This document shows positions 15,594 to 25,031 of a stretch of 64,000 nucleotides of DNA, one piece after another. The notes under the pieces were generated by a model that saw only the letters and a list, made by a program, of their open reading frames with translations, ran no database searches and was not told the DNA's origin. The position numbers and the translations under genes were made by a program. The stretch is from Aphanocapsa lilacina HA4352-LM1 (GTDB lineage Bacteria > Cyanobacteriota > Cyanobacteriia > Gloeobacterales > Gloeobacteraceae). The DNA lies in the NCBI GenBank assembly GCA_019359725.1, contig JAHHGR010000004.1, positions 1-64,000 on the forward strand. Direction: 5' to 3'. The first letter of the stretch is position 1; each line of letters starts with the position of its first letter.

Positions 15594-18113
15594 ATGCCGC
15601 CCATCGCCCTCGACCAGATTCTCAGTGCCGATATCCAGACGCCTGCCCGCTACCTGGGCAACGAACTGGGCGCTTTTCACAAAGATTGGGAAGGCGCAAG
15701 CGTGCGCTGGGTGCTTACCTATCCGGAGATTTACGAAGTCGGGGCTTCCAACCTCGGGCACATTATTCTCTACAACATCCTGAACACCCAGCCCCGGCAG
15801 CTTTGTGACCGCGCCTACCTACCGGGGACAGATCTGGCCGCTCGATTGCGCGAGACCGGCACACCGCTTTTTGCCGTCGAGTCGCGCTATGCTCTGGCGG
15901 AATTTGACCTGGTTGGCTTTTCGCTTGCCTACGAACTGGGGGTGACCAACGCCCTGGAGATGCTCGCCCTGGCGGGCCTGCCCCTGCGCGCCCGAGATCG
16001 TGACCGCACCCATCCCCTTATCTTCGCGGGCGGACCGACCGCCAGTTCCAACCCGGAGCCCTATACCGACTTTTTCGACTTTTTTGTCTTCGGCGACGGC
16101 GAAGAAGTCCTGCCTGAAATCGGCCTGGTGATCGAGGAGGGCAAAGCGGCGGGCCTCGGCCGTGGGGCGCAGCTGTTGGATCTGGCCCAGGTACCGGGGG
16201 TCTACGTGCCTTGCTTCTACGCGCCGGTAGCGGGGGTGCCCACCCCGACGGCCGATGTGCCCGCCCGGGTGGTGCGCCGTGTGGCCACCCCGATGCCCAA
16301 ATATTCGGTGGGGTTGGTGCCCCTCATCGAGACGGTCCACGACCGGCTCGCCATCGAGGTGCGCCGCGGCTGCACCCGCGGCTGTCGGTTCTGTCAGCCC
16401 GGCATGCTCACCCGCCCGGCCCGCGATGTCGCCCCGGAGGCGGTGGTCGAGGGCATCGTCGCGGGGCTCAAGGCCACCGGCTACAACGAATTTTCGCTCC
16501 TGTCGCTGAGCTGCTCCGATTACCTGTCGCTGCCGGCGGTGGGTGCCCGGCTGCAAAATACCCTGCGCGACGATCTCGTTTCGCTGTCGCTGCCTTCGCA
16601 GCGGGTCGACCGCTTCGACGAGCAACTGGCGGGGATCATCGGCGGGGCGCGCAAGCCGGGGCTCACCTTCGCTCCTGAGGCCGGCACCCAGCGCCTGCGC
16701 GATGTGATCAACAAAGGCCTCACCAACGCAGATCTGCTGCGGGGGGTGAAGACCGCCTACGAGCAGGGCTGGGATCTGGTGAAGCTCTACTTTATGATTG
16801 GGCTGCCCACCGAGACCGACCAGGACGTGCTCGGGATCGCCGAAACGATCGGCTGGCTGCAGCGCGAGTGCCGCCTGCCCAACCGCCGTCGCCTGGAGGT
16901 GAACGTCACCATCTCCAACTTCACCCCGAAGCCGTTTACGCCTTTCCAGTGGCACTCGGTCACCGCCGAGGAACTGCACCGCAAACAGGCGCTGTTGCAG
17001 GCGGCCTTGCGTCGGCTTAAGGGGGTCAAGGCCAACTTTACCGACATCCGCGTCTCGGCGCTCGAGGATGTGCTCACCCGCGCCGGCCGCGATATGAACA
17101 GTGCAATCCACCGCGCCTGGGAACTGGGTGTGGCTCGCCACGATCCCTGGTTTGCCCCGGACGCCTTTTTTGGCATCTGGGATCGGGTGCTGGCAGAATT
17201 CGGCTACAGCTGGGATGTGGTGGGACCACCCGTCGAAGCGCCGCTGCCGTGGGATTTTATCGATACCGGCATCGACAAGCGCTGGCTGGCGGAGGACTAT
17301 CGGCGGGCCTTAGCGGAGGTGGTTGTGCCCGACTGCTCCTTCGATTCGTGCTCCCACTGCGGGGTGTGCGGCGAAGATTTTGGCACCAACGTCGTCATCG
17401 CCCCGCCCCCGGTACCCGGGCGGGTCGCCTCCGTCACCCCGCCACCCCCGGCTGCCCAGCGATTGCGGGTGGTCTTCGCCAAATTGGCAGAATCGCGCTT
17501 TATCGGTCACCTCGACCTGCAGCGGCTCTGGGAGCGGGCCTGCCGCCGCGGCGAGATCGCCCTGGCCCACTCCGGCGGTTTCCATCCGCTGCCGCGCATC
17601 GTGGCGGCCACCGCCCTGGCCCTCGGGGCCGAAAGCAGCGGCGAGATCGTCGATTTTGAATTGGTCGCTCCCCTCGATCCCGAGGAATTTCGGGCACGGC
17701 TACAGGCCCAATTGCCCGCAGGCGTGGAGATGGTGAGCGTCGAGTCCGTTCCCCTCAAAAGCCCCGCCGCCGCCACTGAGCTGGTAGCGGCCGAGTATCG
17801 CCTGCTGGTGCACACCCCCGCTCCGGCGGACTGGGTGGCTATTGTGGCGGCGATTAACGCAAGCGAGCAACTCCCGGTCGAGCGCACCAGCAAAAAATCG
17901 GGCAACGCCTACACCGTCGACGCGCGGCCGTGGCTGTTTGAACTGGAACTGGCGGCCGTGCGGCCGGAGGCCATCGAGATCCGCTACGGGGGGGCCTGCC
18001 GCAACGACGGCACGGTCTTGCGCCCCGACGACATCGTTCAACTGCTCCAGCGCGCCAGCGGCCTGGAACTGGTGCTGACCCGTATCCACCGCCTCGGTTT
18101 GCGTTTGAGCTGA
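15594..18113 (+). CDS. B12-binding-domain radical SAM protein with C-terminal DUF2344 (TIGR03960/TIGR03936)
   Basis: An 839-residue protein. Residues 1 to about 220 form a cobalamin-binding-like Rossmann region (VRWVLTYPEIYEVGASNLG, IFAGGPTASSNPEPY). The radical SAM cluster CTRGCRFC is near residue 260. An extra Cys cluster (CSFDSCSHCGVC) lies near 580. The C-terminal 220 residues are the DUF2344 domain (RLRVVFAKLAESRFIGHLDLQRLWERA). The family often sits beside RNase E/G and ribosomal genes and is suspected in RNA or protein modification, but its reaction is unknown. I start at ATG 15594; GTG 15585 is possible. Confidence 0.9.
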   Translation: MPPIALDQILSADIQTPARYLGNELGAFHKDWEGASVRWVLTYPEIYEVGASNLGHIILYNILNTQPRQLCDRAYLPGTDLAARLRETGTPLFAVESRYALAEFDLVGFSLAYELGVTNALEMLALAGLPLRARDRDRTHPLIFAGGPTASSNPEPYTDFFDFFVFGDGEEVLPEIGLVIEEGKAAGLGRGAQLLDLAQVPGVYVPCFYAPVAGVPTPTADVPARVVRRVATPMPKYSVGLVPLIETVHDRLAIEVRRGCTRGCRFCQPGMLTRPARDVAPEAVVEGIVAGLKATGYNEFSLLSLSCSDYLSLPAVGARLQNTLRDDLVSLSLPSQRVDRFDEQLAGIIGGARKPGLTFAPEAGTQRLRDVINKGLTNADLLRGVKTAYEQGWDLVKLYFMIGLPTETDQDVLGIAETIGWLQRECRLPNRRRLEVNVTISNFTPKPFTPFQWHSVTAEELHRKQALLQAALRRLKGVKANFTDIRVSALEDVLTRAGRDMNSAIHRAWELGVARHDPWFAPDAFFGIWDRVLAEFGYSWDVVGPPVEAPLPWDFIDTGIDKRWLAEDYRRALAEVVVPDCSFDSCSHCGVCGEDFGTNVVIAPPPVPGRVASVTPPPPAAQRLRVVFAKLAESRFIGHLDLQRLWERACRRGEIALAHSGGFHPLPRIVAATALALGAESSGEIVDFELVAPLDPEEFRARLQAQLPAGVEMVSVESVPLKSPAAATELVAAEYRLLVHTPAPADWVAIVAAINASEQLPVERTSKKSGNAYTVDARPWLFELELAAVRPEAIEIRYGGACRNDGTVLRPDDIVQLLQRASGLELVLTRIHRLGLRLS

Positions 18114-18115
18114 AA

Positions 18116-18958
18116 TCACCCCAGCCGGAACACCGCCAGCCAGGTGGGCACGCCAATGCCTTCGATGAGCCAGCGAAAGATCCGATCGTCTCCTACGCGG
18201 TAGCTAAGAGCCAGAAGGGCTATATAAAGCCCGATCAATCCCAGACCCGGCTGCTCCGACAGCACCGCGCAAAGCCCCGCCAGGCTGCCCGAGAGCACGG
18301 AGAAGAGTCGGGCGGGACCGTCCCCCAATAACACAGGCAGAGTCAGCGTGCCTGCCTCACGGTCCCCCCCTAGGTCGCGCAAATCATTGAGGTTCACCAG
18401 GGCAGCCGCAAAAAAGAAAATGACGCTTCCCACCAGCGCCGTGCGTTCGTTCCAGGCACTACCGGCCGCTGCCGCCGGTACTCCCACGGTAAGCACCGCC
18501 CACAGCAGGGCGACGTACGGAACTTTGACGGTGGGCAATTGGCGCGGCGCCCGGCCCCCCGGCAGCACACGGCTGCTGTAGACCAGGGCGAAACCGATCC
18601 CCGCCCCGATCGGCACAAGGGCCATCGGCCGAAGACAGAGCAGCACCGCGGCCACCAGGGCGGCAGCGGCAGTAAACCGTGCAAGGGATCGGCGGTGGCG
18701 GGTCACCCAGCGGGTGCGCTCAGCGGTGTTGCTTTGATCGGCGGGACTGTCGGCGTCCGCCAGCCGGTCGCGATTGTAGGTCACGAGGGTCAGGGCAAAG
18801 ATCAGCGCCAACGCGGCCGGGTCCGTGGGAATGTTCAGCAGCTTCTGCGTGCAGGTGCCCCAGAGCACGGCCGTGAGCGCCAGCACCACGTTCGGATAGA
18901 GCAGCCAGCGCTCCAGGATGCCGACCACCCCACCAAGCGGCGCCAAAAACCGTTTCAC
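18116..18958 (-). CDS. UbiA-superfamily membrane protein
   Basis: About 280 residues with eight or so hydrophobic segments. It has remnants of the two Asp motifs of UbiA prenyltransferases: TYNRDRLADAD, and NLNDLRDLGGDREAGTLTLP. The first motif departs from NDxxDxxxD, so the substrate, and even prenyltransferase activity, are uncertain. I chose GTG at 18958 (VKRFLAPLGG); the longer frame overlaps deoC. It converges on the radical SAM gene with 2 bp between stops and lies 38 bp downstream of deoC. Confidence 0.75.
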   Translation of the reverse strand: MKRFLAPLGGVVGILERWLLYPNVVLALTAVLWGTCTQKLLNIPTDPAALALIFALTLVTYNRDRLADADSPADQSNTAERTRWVTRHRRSLARFTAAAALVAAVLLCLRPMALVPIGAGIGFALVYSSRVLPGGRAPRQLPTVKVPYVALLWAVLTVGVPAAAAGSAWNERTALVGSVIFFFAAALVNLNDLRDLGGDREAGTLTLPVLLGDGPARLFSVLSGSLAGLCAVLSEQPGLGLIGLYIALLALSYRVGDDRIFRWLIEGIGVPTWLAVFRLG

Positions 18959-18996
18959 CCTCAGCCTCTGTCTTGAGCGTCCTCTTCGAGGGTACG

Positions 18997-19677
18997 TTAC
19001 GCCGTCTCTCCCAAAGCGTGCTGTTCGCGCAGAATCTCGACTCCCCGGCCGGTGCCCAGGCGGTTTGCCCCGGCAGCCAACCGTTCGAGGGCCTGGTTCA
19101 GGGTGTGGATGCCGCCCGCCACTTTGATCCCCAACTGGTTGCGCAGAATGCGCCGCAGACCCAAAATATCTTCGGGCCGCACCGGACCCGACCAACCGGC
19201 GGAGGTCTTCAGGGCAGTGACTCCGACATCGAGACACACCTCGGCGACGTGCTGGCGCTCGGTTGCATCCAGCAAGTTCAACTCCAGAATCGCCCGCACC
19301 TCACAGCCGACCGCATCGACGATCTGACCGAGTTCTTCGTAGATGGCGTTGTAGTGGCCGGATTTGATCGCCCCCAGGTTGACCATCACCTCCAGGCCGG
19401 TCACCCCCCTCGCCGCCGCCTCCTGCGCTTCGAAAAGCTTGCAGGGGGCGGTGGTCAGTCCCAGCGGAAAACCGACGACCGTGAAGACCTGGGGTTTTTG
19501 CTTGTGCAGCAATTCGACGGCCAAAGGCGCGTACACCGGTGCTACGCAGACTGCGGCAAAGCGGTACCGCTGCGCCTCCCAACACATCTGGCGAACATCG
19601 TCTACGGTGGCGGTGGGTTTGAGGCAAGTCTGCTCGATAAATCCGGCCAGTTCGATTTCGGGATGGCTGCTAATCAT
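18997..19677 (-). CDS. deoC: Deoxyribose-phosphate aldolase
   Basis: Cleaves 2-deoxyribose 5-phosphate to acetaldehyde and glyceraldehyde 3-phosphate in deoxynucleoside salvage. This is a 226-residue TIM barrel. The Schiff-base Lys is in TALKTSAGW, the second Lys in GIKVAGGIH, and the early LxxT(C)LKP block is ELAGFIEQTCLKPTAT. The ATG at 19677 gives the family N-terminus. The longer frame upstream covers the divergent gene and is not used. Confidence 0.93.
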   Translation of the reverse strand: MISSHPEIELAGFIEQTCLKPTATVDDVRQMCWEAQRYRFAAVCVAPVYAPLAVELLHKQKPQVFTVVGFPLGLTTAPCKLFEAQEAAARGVTGLEVMVNLGAIKSGHYNAIYEELGQIVDAVGCEVRAILELNLLDATERQHVAEVCLDVGVTALKTSAGWSGPVRPEDILGLRRILRNQLGIKVAGGIHTLNQALERLAAGANRLGTGRGVEILREQHALGETA

Positions 19678-19768
19678 CGTTCGCGGTCCAAATTTCTCCA
19701 CAGAATACCCCCAGTTTCTCCGAATGGTACACAGCGCTATTCTGTAGACAGCTATCAAAGGTGCGGCG

Positions 19769-20080
19769 ATGGCGCAAAACCCAAGAGACGACCAGGACGC
19801 CTTTCTGGACGGACTGGTGGTAGGAGCGGTGATCGGTTCGGTGGTAGGGGGGCTGGTCGCCAGCCTGGTAGCCCCGCGCCTGCGGCGCAACGCCGAAATC
19901 GAAGTGCCCCATCGCTCCCCCGAACCACCCGGCTCCCCAGGGGTCGATCCAGGCACACTCGAAGACGCCCGGCGCGTGCTCGACGAAAAAATTGCCGAAC
20001 TCAACCAGGCTATTGAGCAGACCCGCAGCCGTCTATGGTCGAGCACCCAGCCGTCCCCTCCCCCAGAGATGCCATCGTGA
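19769..20080 (+). CDS. YtxH-like small membrane-anchored protein
   Basis: A 103-residue protein with one glycine-rich membrane segment near the N-terminus (GLVVGAVIGSVVGGLVASLVAPRLRR), a Pro-rich linker and a C-terminal helix likely to form a coiled coil (ARRVLDEKIAELNQAIEQTRSRLW). The architecture resembles YtxH/gas-vesicle-like stress proteins. It lies just upstream of the Ycf19 gene on the same strand. Confidence 0.65.
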   Translation: MAQNPRDDQDAFLDGLVVGAVIGSVVGGLVASLVAPRLRRNAEIEVPHRSPEPPGSPGVDPGTLEDARRVLDEKIAELNQAIEQTRSRLWSSTQPSPPPEMPS

Positions 20081-20117
20081 ACTACCCTGGAATAAGAAAC
20101 ATACGGTGACAGCGGAG

Positions 20118-20393
20118 ATGATCGCTCAGACTTTGGCCCCGGCGCTCAACAACTTCATCCAGATCTACGTGGTTCTCCTGTTTGTGCGGGTTCTGCTTAG
20201 CTGGTTTCCCAATATCGATTGGTCGAGCAATCCCTGGGCTATCCTCAGCCAGCTGACCGATCCTTACCTCAACCTTTTTCGCTCGATCATCCCGCCCCTG
20301 GGCGGCATCGACCTCTCACCCATCCTGGCGTTTCTGGCGCTGCAGGTCGTGGGCGGTCTGCTGGTGAGCGGTCTGGCGAGCCTGCCGGTCTAG
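20118..20393 (+). CDS. YggT/Ycf19-family membrane protein
   Basis: A 91-residue protein with two membrane helices and the family block VLLSWFPNIDWSSNPWAILSQLTDPYLNLFRSIIPP. Ycf19/YggT proteins are conserved in cyanobacteria and plastids and are linked to membrane organisation and cytochrome assembly in plants (CCB3-type). ATG 20118 follows a cggag ribosome site by 2 nt. An in-frame GTG at 20106 is an alternative. The open frame extending upstream overlaps the previous gene and is not used. Confidence 0.88.
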   Translation: MIAQTLAPALNNFIQIYVVLLFVRVLLSWFPNIDWSSNPWAILSQLTDPYLNLFRSIIPPLGGIDLSPILAFLALQVVGGLLVSGLASLPV

Positions 20394-20424
20394 AATAGTC
20401 GCGCATCCGCACCAAGGAGCGCCT

Positions 20425-22161
20425 ATGGCTGCTGCGATCCGCTACCGGGTGAGCATGGAAAAAGCCCATGCCCACCTTTTTGATGTCGAGATGACCATCG
20501 AGGGCTGGAGCGATTCGGCCCTGACGCTCAAGCTGCCGGTCTGGACGCCGGGATCGTACCTGGTGCGCGAGTACAGCCGCCACCTGCAGGATTTTGAGGC
20601 TGTGGGTGCCACCGGAGCAATGCGGTGGCAGAAACTGGCCAAGCAGACCTGGCGGGTGGAAGTGCCCGCAGACGGGCGGGTGCAGGTGCGCTACCGCATC
20701 TACGCCAACGAACTGACCGTGCGCACCAGCCACCTGGATACCACCCACGCCTTCTTCAACGGGGCCTGCCTGTTTTTCTATGTGCCGGGGTGCGAATCGT
20801 CCCCGTGCGAAGTGAGCGTGGCGCCGCTCAACCCCGACTGGCGCGTCAGCACCGCCCTTGCCGCCGTGCCGGGCCGGGAGAACACCTTTCAGGCCACCAG
20901 TTACGACGAACTGGTGGATAGTCCCTTTGAGGTGGGCACCCACCGCATCGTCCCTTTTACGGTCCAGGGCAAACCCCACACCCTGGCTGTCTGGGGCAAA
21001 AGCAACCTCGATTACAACCGCTTCCTGCCGGATCTGGAGAGCCTCATCACCACCGAGGCAAAACTCTTCGGCGGCCTCCCCTACGAGTACTATTTGTTTT
21101 TGGTGCACTTTGCCGACGGCTACGGCGGTTTGGAGCACCGCAATTCGACGACGCTGCTCTATCCACGCTTCGAGTTGAGGGGCAACGAAAAATACTTCAA
21201 GTTTTTGAATCTGGTCGCCCACGAATTTTTCCACCTCTGGAACGTCAAGCGCGTCCGGCCTTCGACCCTCGATCGATTCGACTACGCCCACGAAAATTAC
21301 ACCCGCTCGCTGTGGTTCATGGAAGGAGCCACCAGTTACTATGACGAGCTGCTCCCACTGCGCGCCGGTATCTATGATGCCACCCACTACCTCAAGCAAC
21401 TGGGAATCCACATCACCTGCCTGCTCACCACCCCCGGCCGCGCGGTCCAATCGCTGGCCGAATCGAGCTTCGACACCTGGATCAAGCTCTACCGGCCCAA
21501 CGAGAACTCCCTAAATTCCCAGGTGTCCTACTACCTCAAAGGGCAACTGGTTTGTCTGCTGCTCGATCTCGAAATTCGCCTGCGCACCGGTGGCGAACGT
21601 TCCCTCGACGATGCGATGCGCCATCTCTGGCAGCATTATGGTGCAGTGGACACCAGTTTTCCAGAGGCAGAACTCGAAGCCATCATCGAGCGGGCGGTGG
21701 GCCTGGATCTAAAACTCTTTTTTGACCACGCCCTACGCTCGACCGGCGAACTGGACTTCGAGGACCACTTCGCCCCCTTCGGCCTCCAGCTGGTACCGAC
21801 CGGCACCGACAGCGCGCCGCCCTATCTGGGCTTGCGCACTCAGGAGCAGAACGGCCGCACCACGGTTCAGAACGTCGAAGCAGGCTCTCCCGCCCAACTG
21901 GCCGGTGTGGCAACCGGCGACGAGTTGGTGGCCCTGGCAGGTTGGAAGGTGACCCACGGCACGCTCAAGGACCGTCTAGCCGACTGGCGGCCTGGGGACC
22001 ACCTCGAAGTGACGTACTTTCGCCGTGAGGAGTTGCGCACCACCACCGCGCGCCTCGGCGAAGCATGTCCCACCGCCTACACCGTCGAGCGGCGCGCCGA
22101 GGCGACCGCCCAAGAGCGCGAACGCCTCACAGCCTGGCTTGGGGAAAAAGGCCCTGCCTAA
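20425..22161 (+). CDS. M61-family metallopeptidase with PDZ domain
   Basis: A 578-residue glycyl-aminopeptidase-type enzyme. It has an N-terminal beta domain (about 1-170), then the thermolysin-like catalytic domain with HEFFHLWNVKRVRP near residue 268 and WFMEGATSYYDELL about 30 residues on, supplying the third zinc ligand Glu. A PDZ domain follows at about 460-545 (TTVQNVEAGSPAQLAGVATGDELVAL). No signal peptide is obvious, so it is probably cytoplasmic. Its stop overlaps the stop of the TPR remnant on the other strand. Confidence 0.92.
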   Translation: MAAAIRYRVSMEKAHAHLFDVEMTIEGWSDSALTLKLPVWTPGSYLVREYSRHLQDFEAVGATGAMRWQKLAKQTWRVEVPADGRVQVRYRIYANELTVRTSHLDTTHAFFNGACLFFYVPGCESSPCEVSVAPLNPDWRVSTALAAVPGRENTFQATSYDELVDSPFEVGTHRIVPFTVQGKPHTLAVWGKSNLDYNRFLPDLESLITTEAKLFGGLPYEYYLFLVHFADGYGGLEHRNSTTLLYPRFELRGNEKYFKFLNLVAHEFFHLWNVKRVRPSTLDRFDYAHENYTRSLWFMEGATSYYDELLPLRAGIYDATHYLKQLGIHITCLLTTPGRAVQSLAESSFDTWIKLYRPNENSLNSQVSYYLKGQLVCLLLDLEIRLRTGGERSLDDAMRHLWQHYGAVDTSFPEAELEAIIERAVGLDLKLFFDHALRSTGELDFEDHFAPFGLQLVPTGTDSAPPYLGLRTQEQNGRTTVQNVEAGSPAQLAGVATGDELVALAGWKVTHGTLKDRLADWRPGDHLEVTYFRREELRTTTARLGEACPTAYTVERRAEATAQERERLTAWLGEKGPA

Positions 22162-22370
22162 CCCATCACCGCGGCGATTTTTTTGAGTTCCGCCTGCAGC
22201 TTCTGGACCTGGGCGGTGTTGCCCTGGCCGGAGTAGAGGTCGATCGCCTTTTTGAGATCGGCGATGGCTTTGTCCTTTTCGCCCCGAACGGCGAGTGCCA
22301 GACCGCGCAAACGGAAGGCCGCAGGGGACGGCTGCAACGCGATGGCCCGCTCGTAATCGGCAAGAGTAAA
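22158..22370 (-). pseudogene. 3' end of a tetratricopeptide-repeat gene, truncated
   Basis: Reading the minus strand into the TAG at 22158-22160 gives ADYERAIALQPSPAAFRLRG, then GEKDKAIADLKKAIDLY and a helical tail to AAVMG. This is a TPR pattern with the canonical Ala/Gly and Tyr positions. There is no start codon, and the homology ends abruptly near 22370, where an IS5-type transposase end begins. The gene has lost its 5' part. Confidence 0.7.
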
Positions 22371-22478
22371 GACTATGAGCAGTGGCCGCAGAGCAGTGAG
22401 TCGATGATCTACCTGGCAAACATTCAGCTGATCCTGCGCAGATTAACCGCGACTCAGCCTGCCTCCAAAACCGCTTAA
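22362..22478 (+). mobile_element. IS5-family transposase C-terminal fragment
   Basis: The plus strand reads KSKDYEQWPQSSESMIYLAN and then IQLILRRLTATQPASKTA before TAA at 22476-22478. The SKDYE....SE.MIYLA..xLxLRRL pattern is the standard C-terminus of IS5-family transposases. Only about 38 residues remain, directly joined to the broken TPR gene. Confidence 0.75.
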
Positions 22479-22580
22479 CAACTTTACGAATTAGCTCTCA
22501 GACCGTCCCCTGCTGCTCAACTATAGCTGCAAGCCGACTTCCAGGCTCGTCAAACCGCCCTTACCCTCTGTCAAACCTGA

Positions 22581-24368
22581 TCACCCTTGGGGTTTGGGCA
22601 GCAGGGTGGAGCGCACGTTCAGTTCTTTGAGCTGGCGATCGGCCACGGCCGACGGGGCGCCGAGCATCAGGTCCTGGGCGCGCTGGGTCTTCGGAAAGGC
22701 AATGACCTCGCGGATCGACTGCTCGCCCGCGATGAGCATCACAAAGCGGTCGAAGCCGTAGGCGATGCCACCGTGGGGCGGGGTGCCGTACTCAAAAGCG
22801 TCGAGCAGGAAGCCGAATTTGGCGCGCGCTTCTTCCTCAGTGAGGCCAATGGTCTCAAAGACCCGTTCCTGCAGAGCGCGCCGGTAGATGCGCAGGCTGC
22901 CGCCGCCCACCTCGACGCCATTCCAGATAATGTCGTAGGCGAGGGCGCGGGCGGTCTTCAGGTCGTGCTCGTCCTCGGGCCGTGGGGCGGTGAAGGGGTG
23001 GTGGAGCGCTTCGAGGCGCTTCTCCTCGGCGTTCCACTCGAACATCGGAAAGTCGGTGACCCAGAGCAGGTTGTGGCGGTTCGGGTCGATGAGTCCCAAC
23101 TCTTCGCCCATCTTGAGGCGCAAGCGGCCCAGGTAATTGAGAACGGTCGGGACCGCCGTCCCGTCGCCCGCACCAAACAATAGCAGGTGACCCGGTTGGG
23201 CGCCGGTCTTCTCGATCATGCCCGCGGCGATTTCGGGGGTGAGGCTTTTGCTGAAGGCCCCGATCGTATCGACCTGGCCGCCCTCGCGCACGCGGGCAAA
23301 CAGCAGCCCCCGCGCCCCAAACTGGGTGACGAACTCGAAGAGATCACCGCCCGGTTTGACGCGGGTATTGGTGATCCCCTCGGCCCCCGGTACCGGCAGA
23401 CAGACGACTTTGCCCCCGGCGGCCACCGCCCCCGAGAGCACCTGGAAACTCGATTCGCGAAATACCTCCGAGACCTCGACCAGTTCGAGGCCGAAGCGGG
23501 TGTCGGGCTTGTCGGAGCCGTAGCGGACCATCGCCTCGGCGTAGGTGAGGCGCCGCAGCGGCAAAGATAGCTCCAGACCCATCGTCTCCTGGAGAATGGC
23601 GGCCACCAACCCTTCGTTGAGGGCGATGATTTCTTCCATCGACAGGAAGCTCATCTCTATGTCGAGCTGGGTAAATTCCGGCTGGCGGTCGGCGCGCAGA
23701 TCTTCGTCACGGAAGCAGCGGGCGATCTGGTAGTAGCGGTCGAAGCCCGCGACCATCAACAGTTGCTTGAATAGCTGCGGCGACTGCGGCAGGGCGAACC
23801 AATCGCCAGGGTTGACCCGCGAGGGCACCAGGTAGTCGCGCGCCCCTTCGGGGGTGGATTTGACCAGTACTGGCGTCTCGATCTCGGTAAACCCGCGCTC
23901 GTCGAGGTGGCGGCGCACGATCTGCATGACCCAGTGGCGCAGGCGCAACAGTTTTTGCATCCGCCCGCGGCGCAAATCGAGATAGCGAAACTTGAGGCGC
24001 AATTTCTCGTCGACTTCCTCGTCCTTGGAGATCGCAAAGGGCGGGGTCTCGGCCCGGTTGAGCACTTCGAGGGTATCGGCGTAGACTTCGACCGTGCCGG
24101 TGGAAAGGCGCGGGTTGAGGGAGTGCTCGGGGCGGGCGCTCACCCGGCCTTCGACGCGCACGACGTATTCGTTGCGCAAAGAACTGGCGAGGTGGTAGCT
24201 CTCGGGGGTGCGCTGCGGGTCGGAGACGATCTGAACAACGCCCGTATAATCGCGCAAGTCAAGAAAAATAACGCCGCCGTGATCGCGCCAGCCGTCGATC
24301 CAGCCGTAGAGGGAGACGGTTTTGCCGATGTGCTCGGAGCGCAAAGTGCCGCAGTAGTCGGAACGCAT
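22581..24368 (-). CDS. aspS: Aspartyl-tRNA synthetase
   Basis: A class II synthetase of the bacterial type, 595 residues. The N-terminal OB-fold carries [29 protein letters not shown]. Motif 2 is [18 protein letters not shown]. The bacterial GAD insert lies in the middle (about 290-420). Motif 3 is [28 protein letters not shown] chose ATG 24368 ([10 protein letters not shown]), the family start; a frame 15 codons longer exists. It is divergent from the DUF192 gene. Confidence 0.95.
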   Translation of the reverse strand: MRSDYCGTLRSEHIGKTVSLYGWIDGWRDHGGVIFLDLRDYTGVVQIVSDPQRTPESYHLASSLRNEYVVRVEGRVSARPEHSLNPRLSTGTVEVYADTLEVLNRAETPPFAISKDEEVDEKLRLKFRYLDLRRGRMQKLLRLRHWVMQIVRRHLDERGFTEIETPVLVKSTPEGARDYLVPSRVNPGDWFALPQSPQLFKQLLMVAGFDRYYQIARCFRDEDLRADRQPEFTQLDIEMSFLSMEEIIALNEGLVAAILQETMGLELSLPLRRLTYAEAMVRYGSDKPDTRFGLELVEVSEVFRESSFQVLSGAVAAGGKVVCLPVPGAEGITNTRVKPGGDLFEFVTQFGARGLLFARVREGGQVDTIGAFSKSLTPEIAAGMIEKTGAQPGHLLLFGAGDGTAVPTVLNYLGRLRLKMGEELGLIDPNRHNLLWVTDFPMFEWNAEEKRLEALHHPFTAPRPEDEHDLKTARALAYDIIWNGVEVGGGSLRIYRRALQERVFETIGLTEEEARAKFGFLLDAFEYGTPPHGGIAYGFDRFVMLIAGEQSIREVIAFPKTQRAQDLMLGAPSAVADRQLKELNVRSTLLPKPQG

Positions 24369-24485
24369 GGAAGAAGCGAGTGCAGTTTTTCCATGATAGA
24401 CCCGGGCAGTCACAAACCTTTATCTTCAGCATCGGGTGCCCTGGAGCGGCCGGTTCGGTCGACAGAAAACGCTACGATAACCCTC

Positions 24486-24986
24486 ATGAAGCCACTACAT
24501 CGTCGCGCACTTTGGGCCGGATTAGCCCTGTCGCTATGGGCGGTGCCCGCGTCGGCCCAGCAAACCGGACAACCCCAGCGCCTGCCCCTCGAAGCGCAGA
24601 TCACCTTCGGCAAGCAGACCTTCAAACTGGAGGTGGCGCGCACGGTGCAGCAGCAGGCGACGGGCCTGATGTTCCGCACCCAGATGCCCGCCGACCGGGG
24701 AATGCTCTTTATCTTCGAGCCGCCCCGACCGGCCGCCTTCTGGATGCGCAACACGTTGATTCCCCTCGACATGGTCTTTGCCTACCGGGGCACCATCGTC
24801 CACATCGCCGCCGACGTGCCGCCCTGCAAGGTGGAGCGCTGTCCGACCTACGGCCCACAGGGGAGTATCGACGTCGATCAGGTGGTTGAATTCAACGCCG
24901 GGACGGCCGCCAGATTGCAACTGAAGACCGGCGACCGGGTGAAAATCGAATTTGTCGGCCCCGGCGCGTTCTTGAATCCGCAATAG
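24486..24986 (+). CDS. Secreted DUF192 protein
   Basis: A 166-residue protein. A signal peptide ends near AQQ at residue 24. The DUF192 domain follows, with VARTVQQQATGLMFRTQMPADRGMLFIF, FWMRNTLIPLDMVF and VVEFNAGTAARLQLKTGDRV. The family is small, periplasmic in many bacteria, and of uncertain function. It lies 45 bp upstream of the allophycocyanin gene on the same strand; whether they share a transcript is unclear. Confidence 0.88.
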   Translation: MKPLHRRALWAGLALSLWAVPASAQQTGQPQRLPLEAQITFGKQTFKLEVARTVQQQATGLMFRTQMPADRGMLFIFEPPRPAAFWMRNTLIPLDMVFAYRGTIVHIAADVPPCKVERCPTYGPQGSIDVDQVVEFNAGTAARLQLKTGDRVKIEFVGPGAFLNPQ

Positions 24987-25031
24987 GGGTTACACTCGTG
25001 CCCAGGAGAACCTGTTCAGCATCACTGACTT

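Noticed and set aside
15819-17141. 440-codon open frame antisense to the radical SAM gene
   Set aside because: Its composition is rich in Arg, Gly and His with no domain. The plus-strand protein has a full set of conserved motifs, so this is a shadow.
22501-22580. Terminator after aspS
   Set aside because: No stable hairpin with a T-run in the minus-strand orientation could be seen between the aspS stop and the IS5 fragment.
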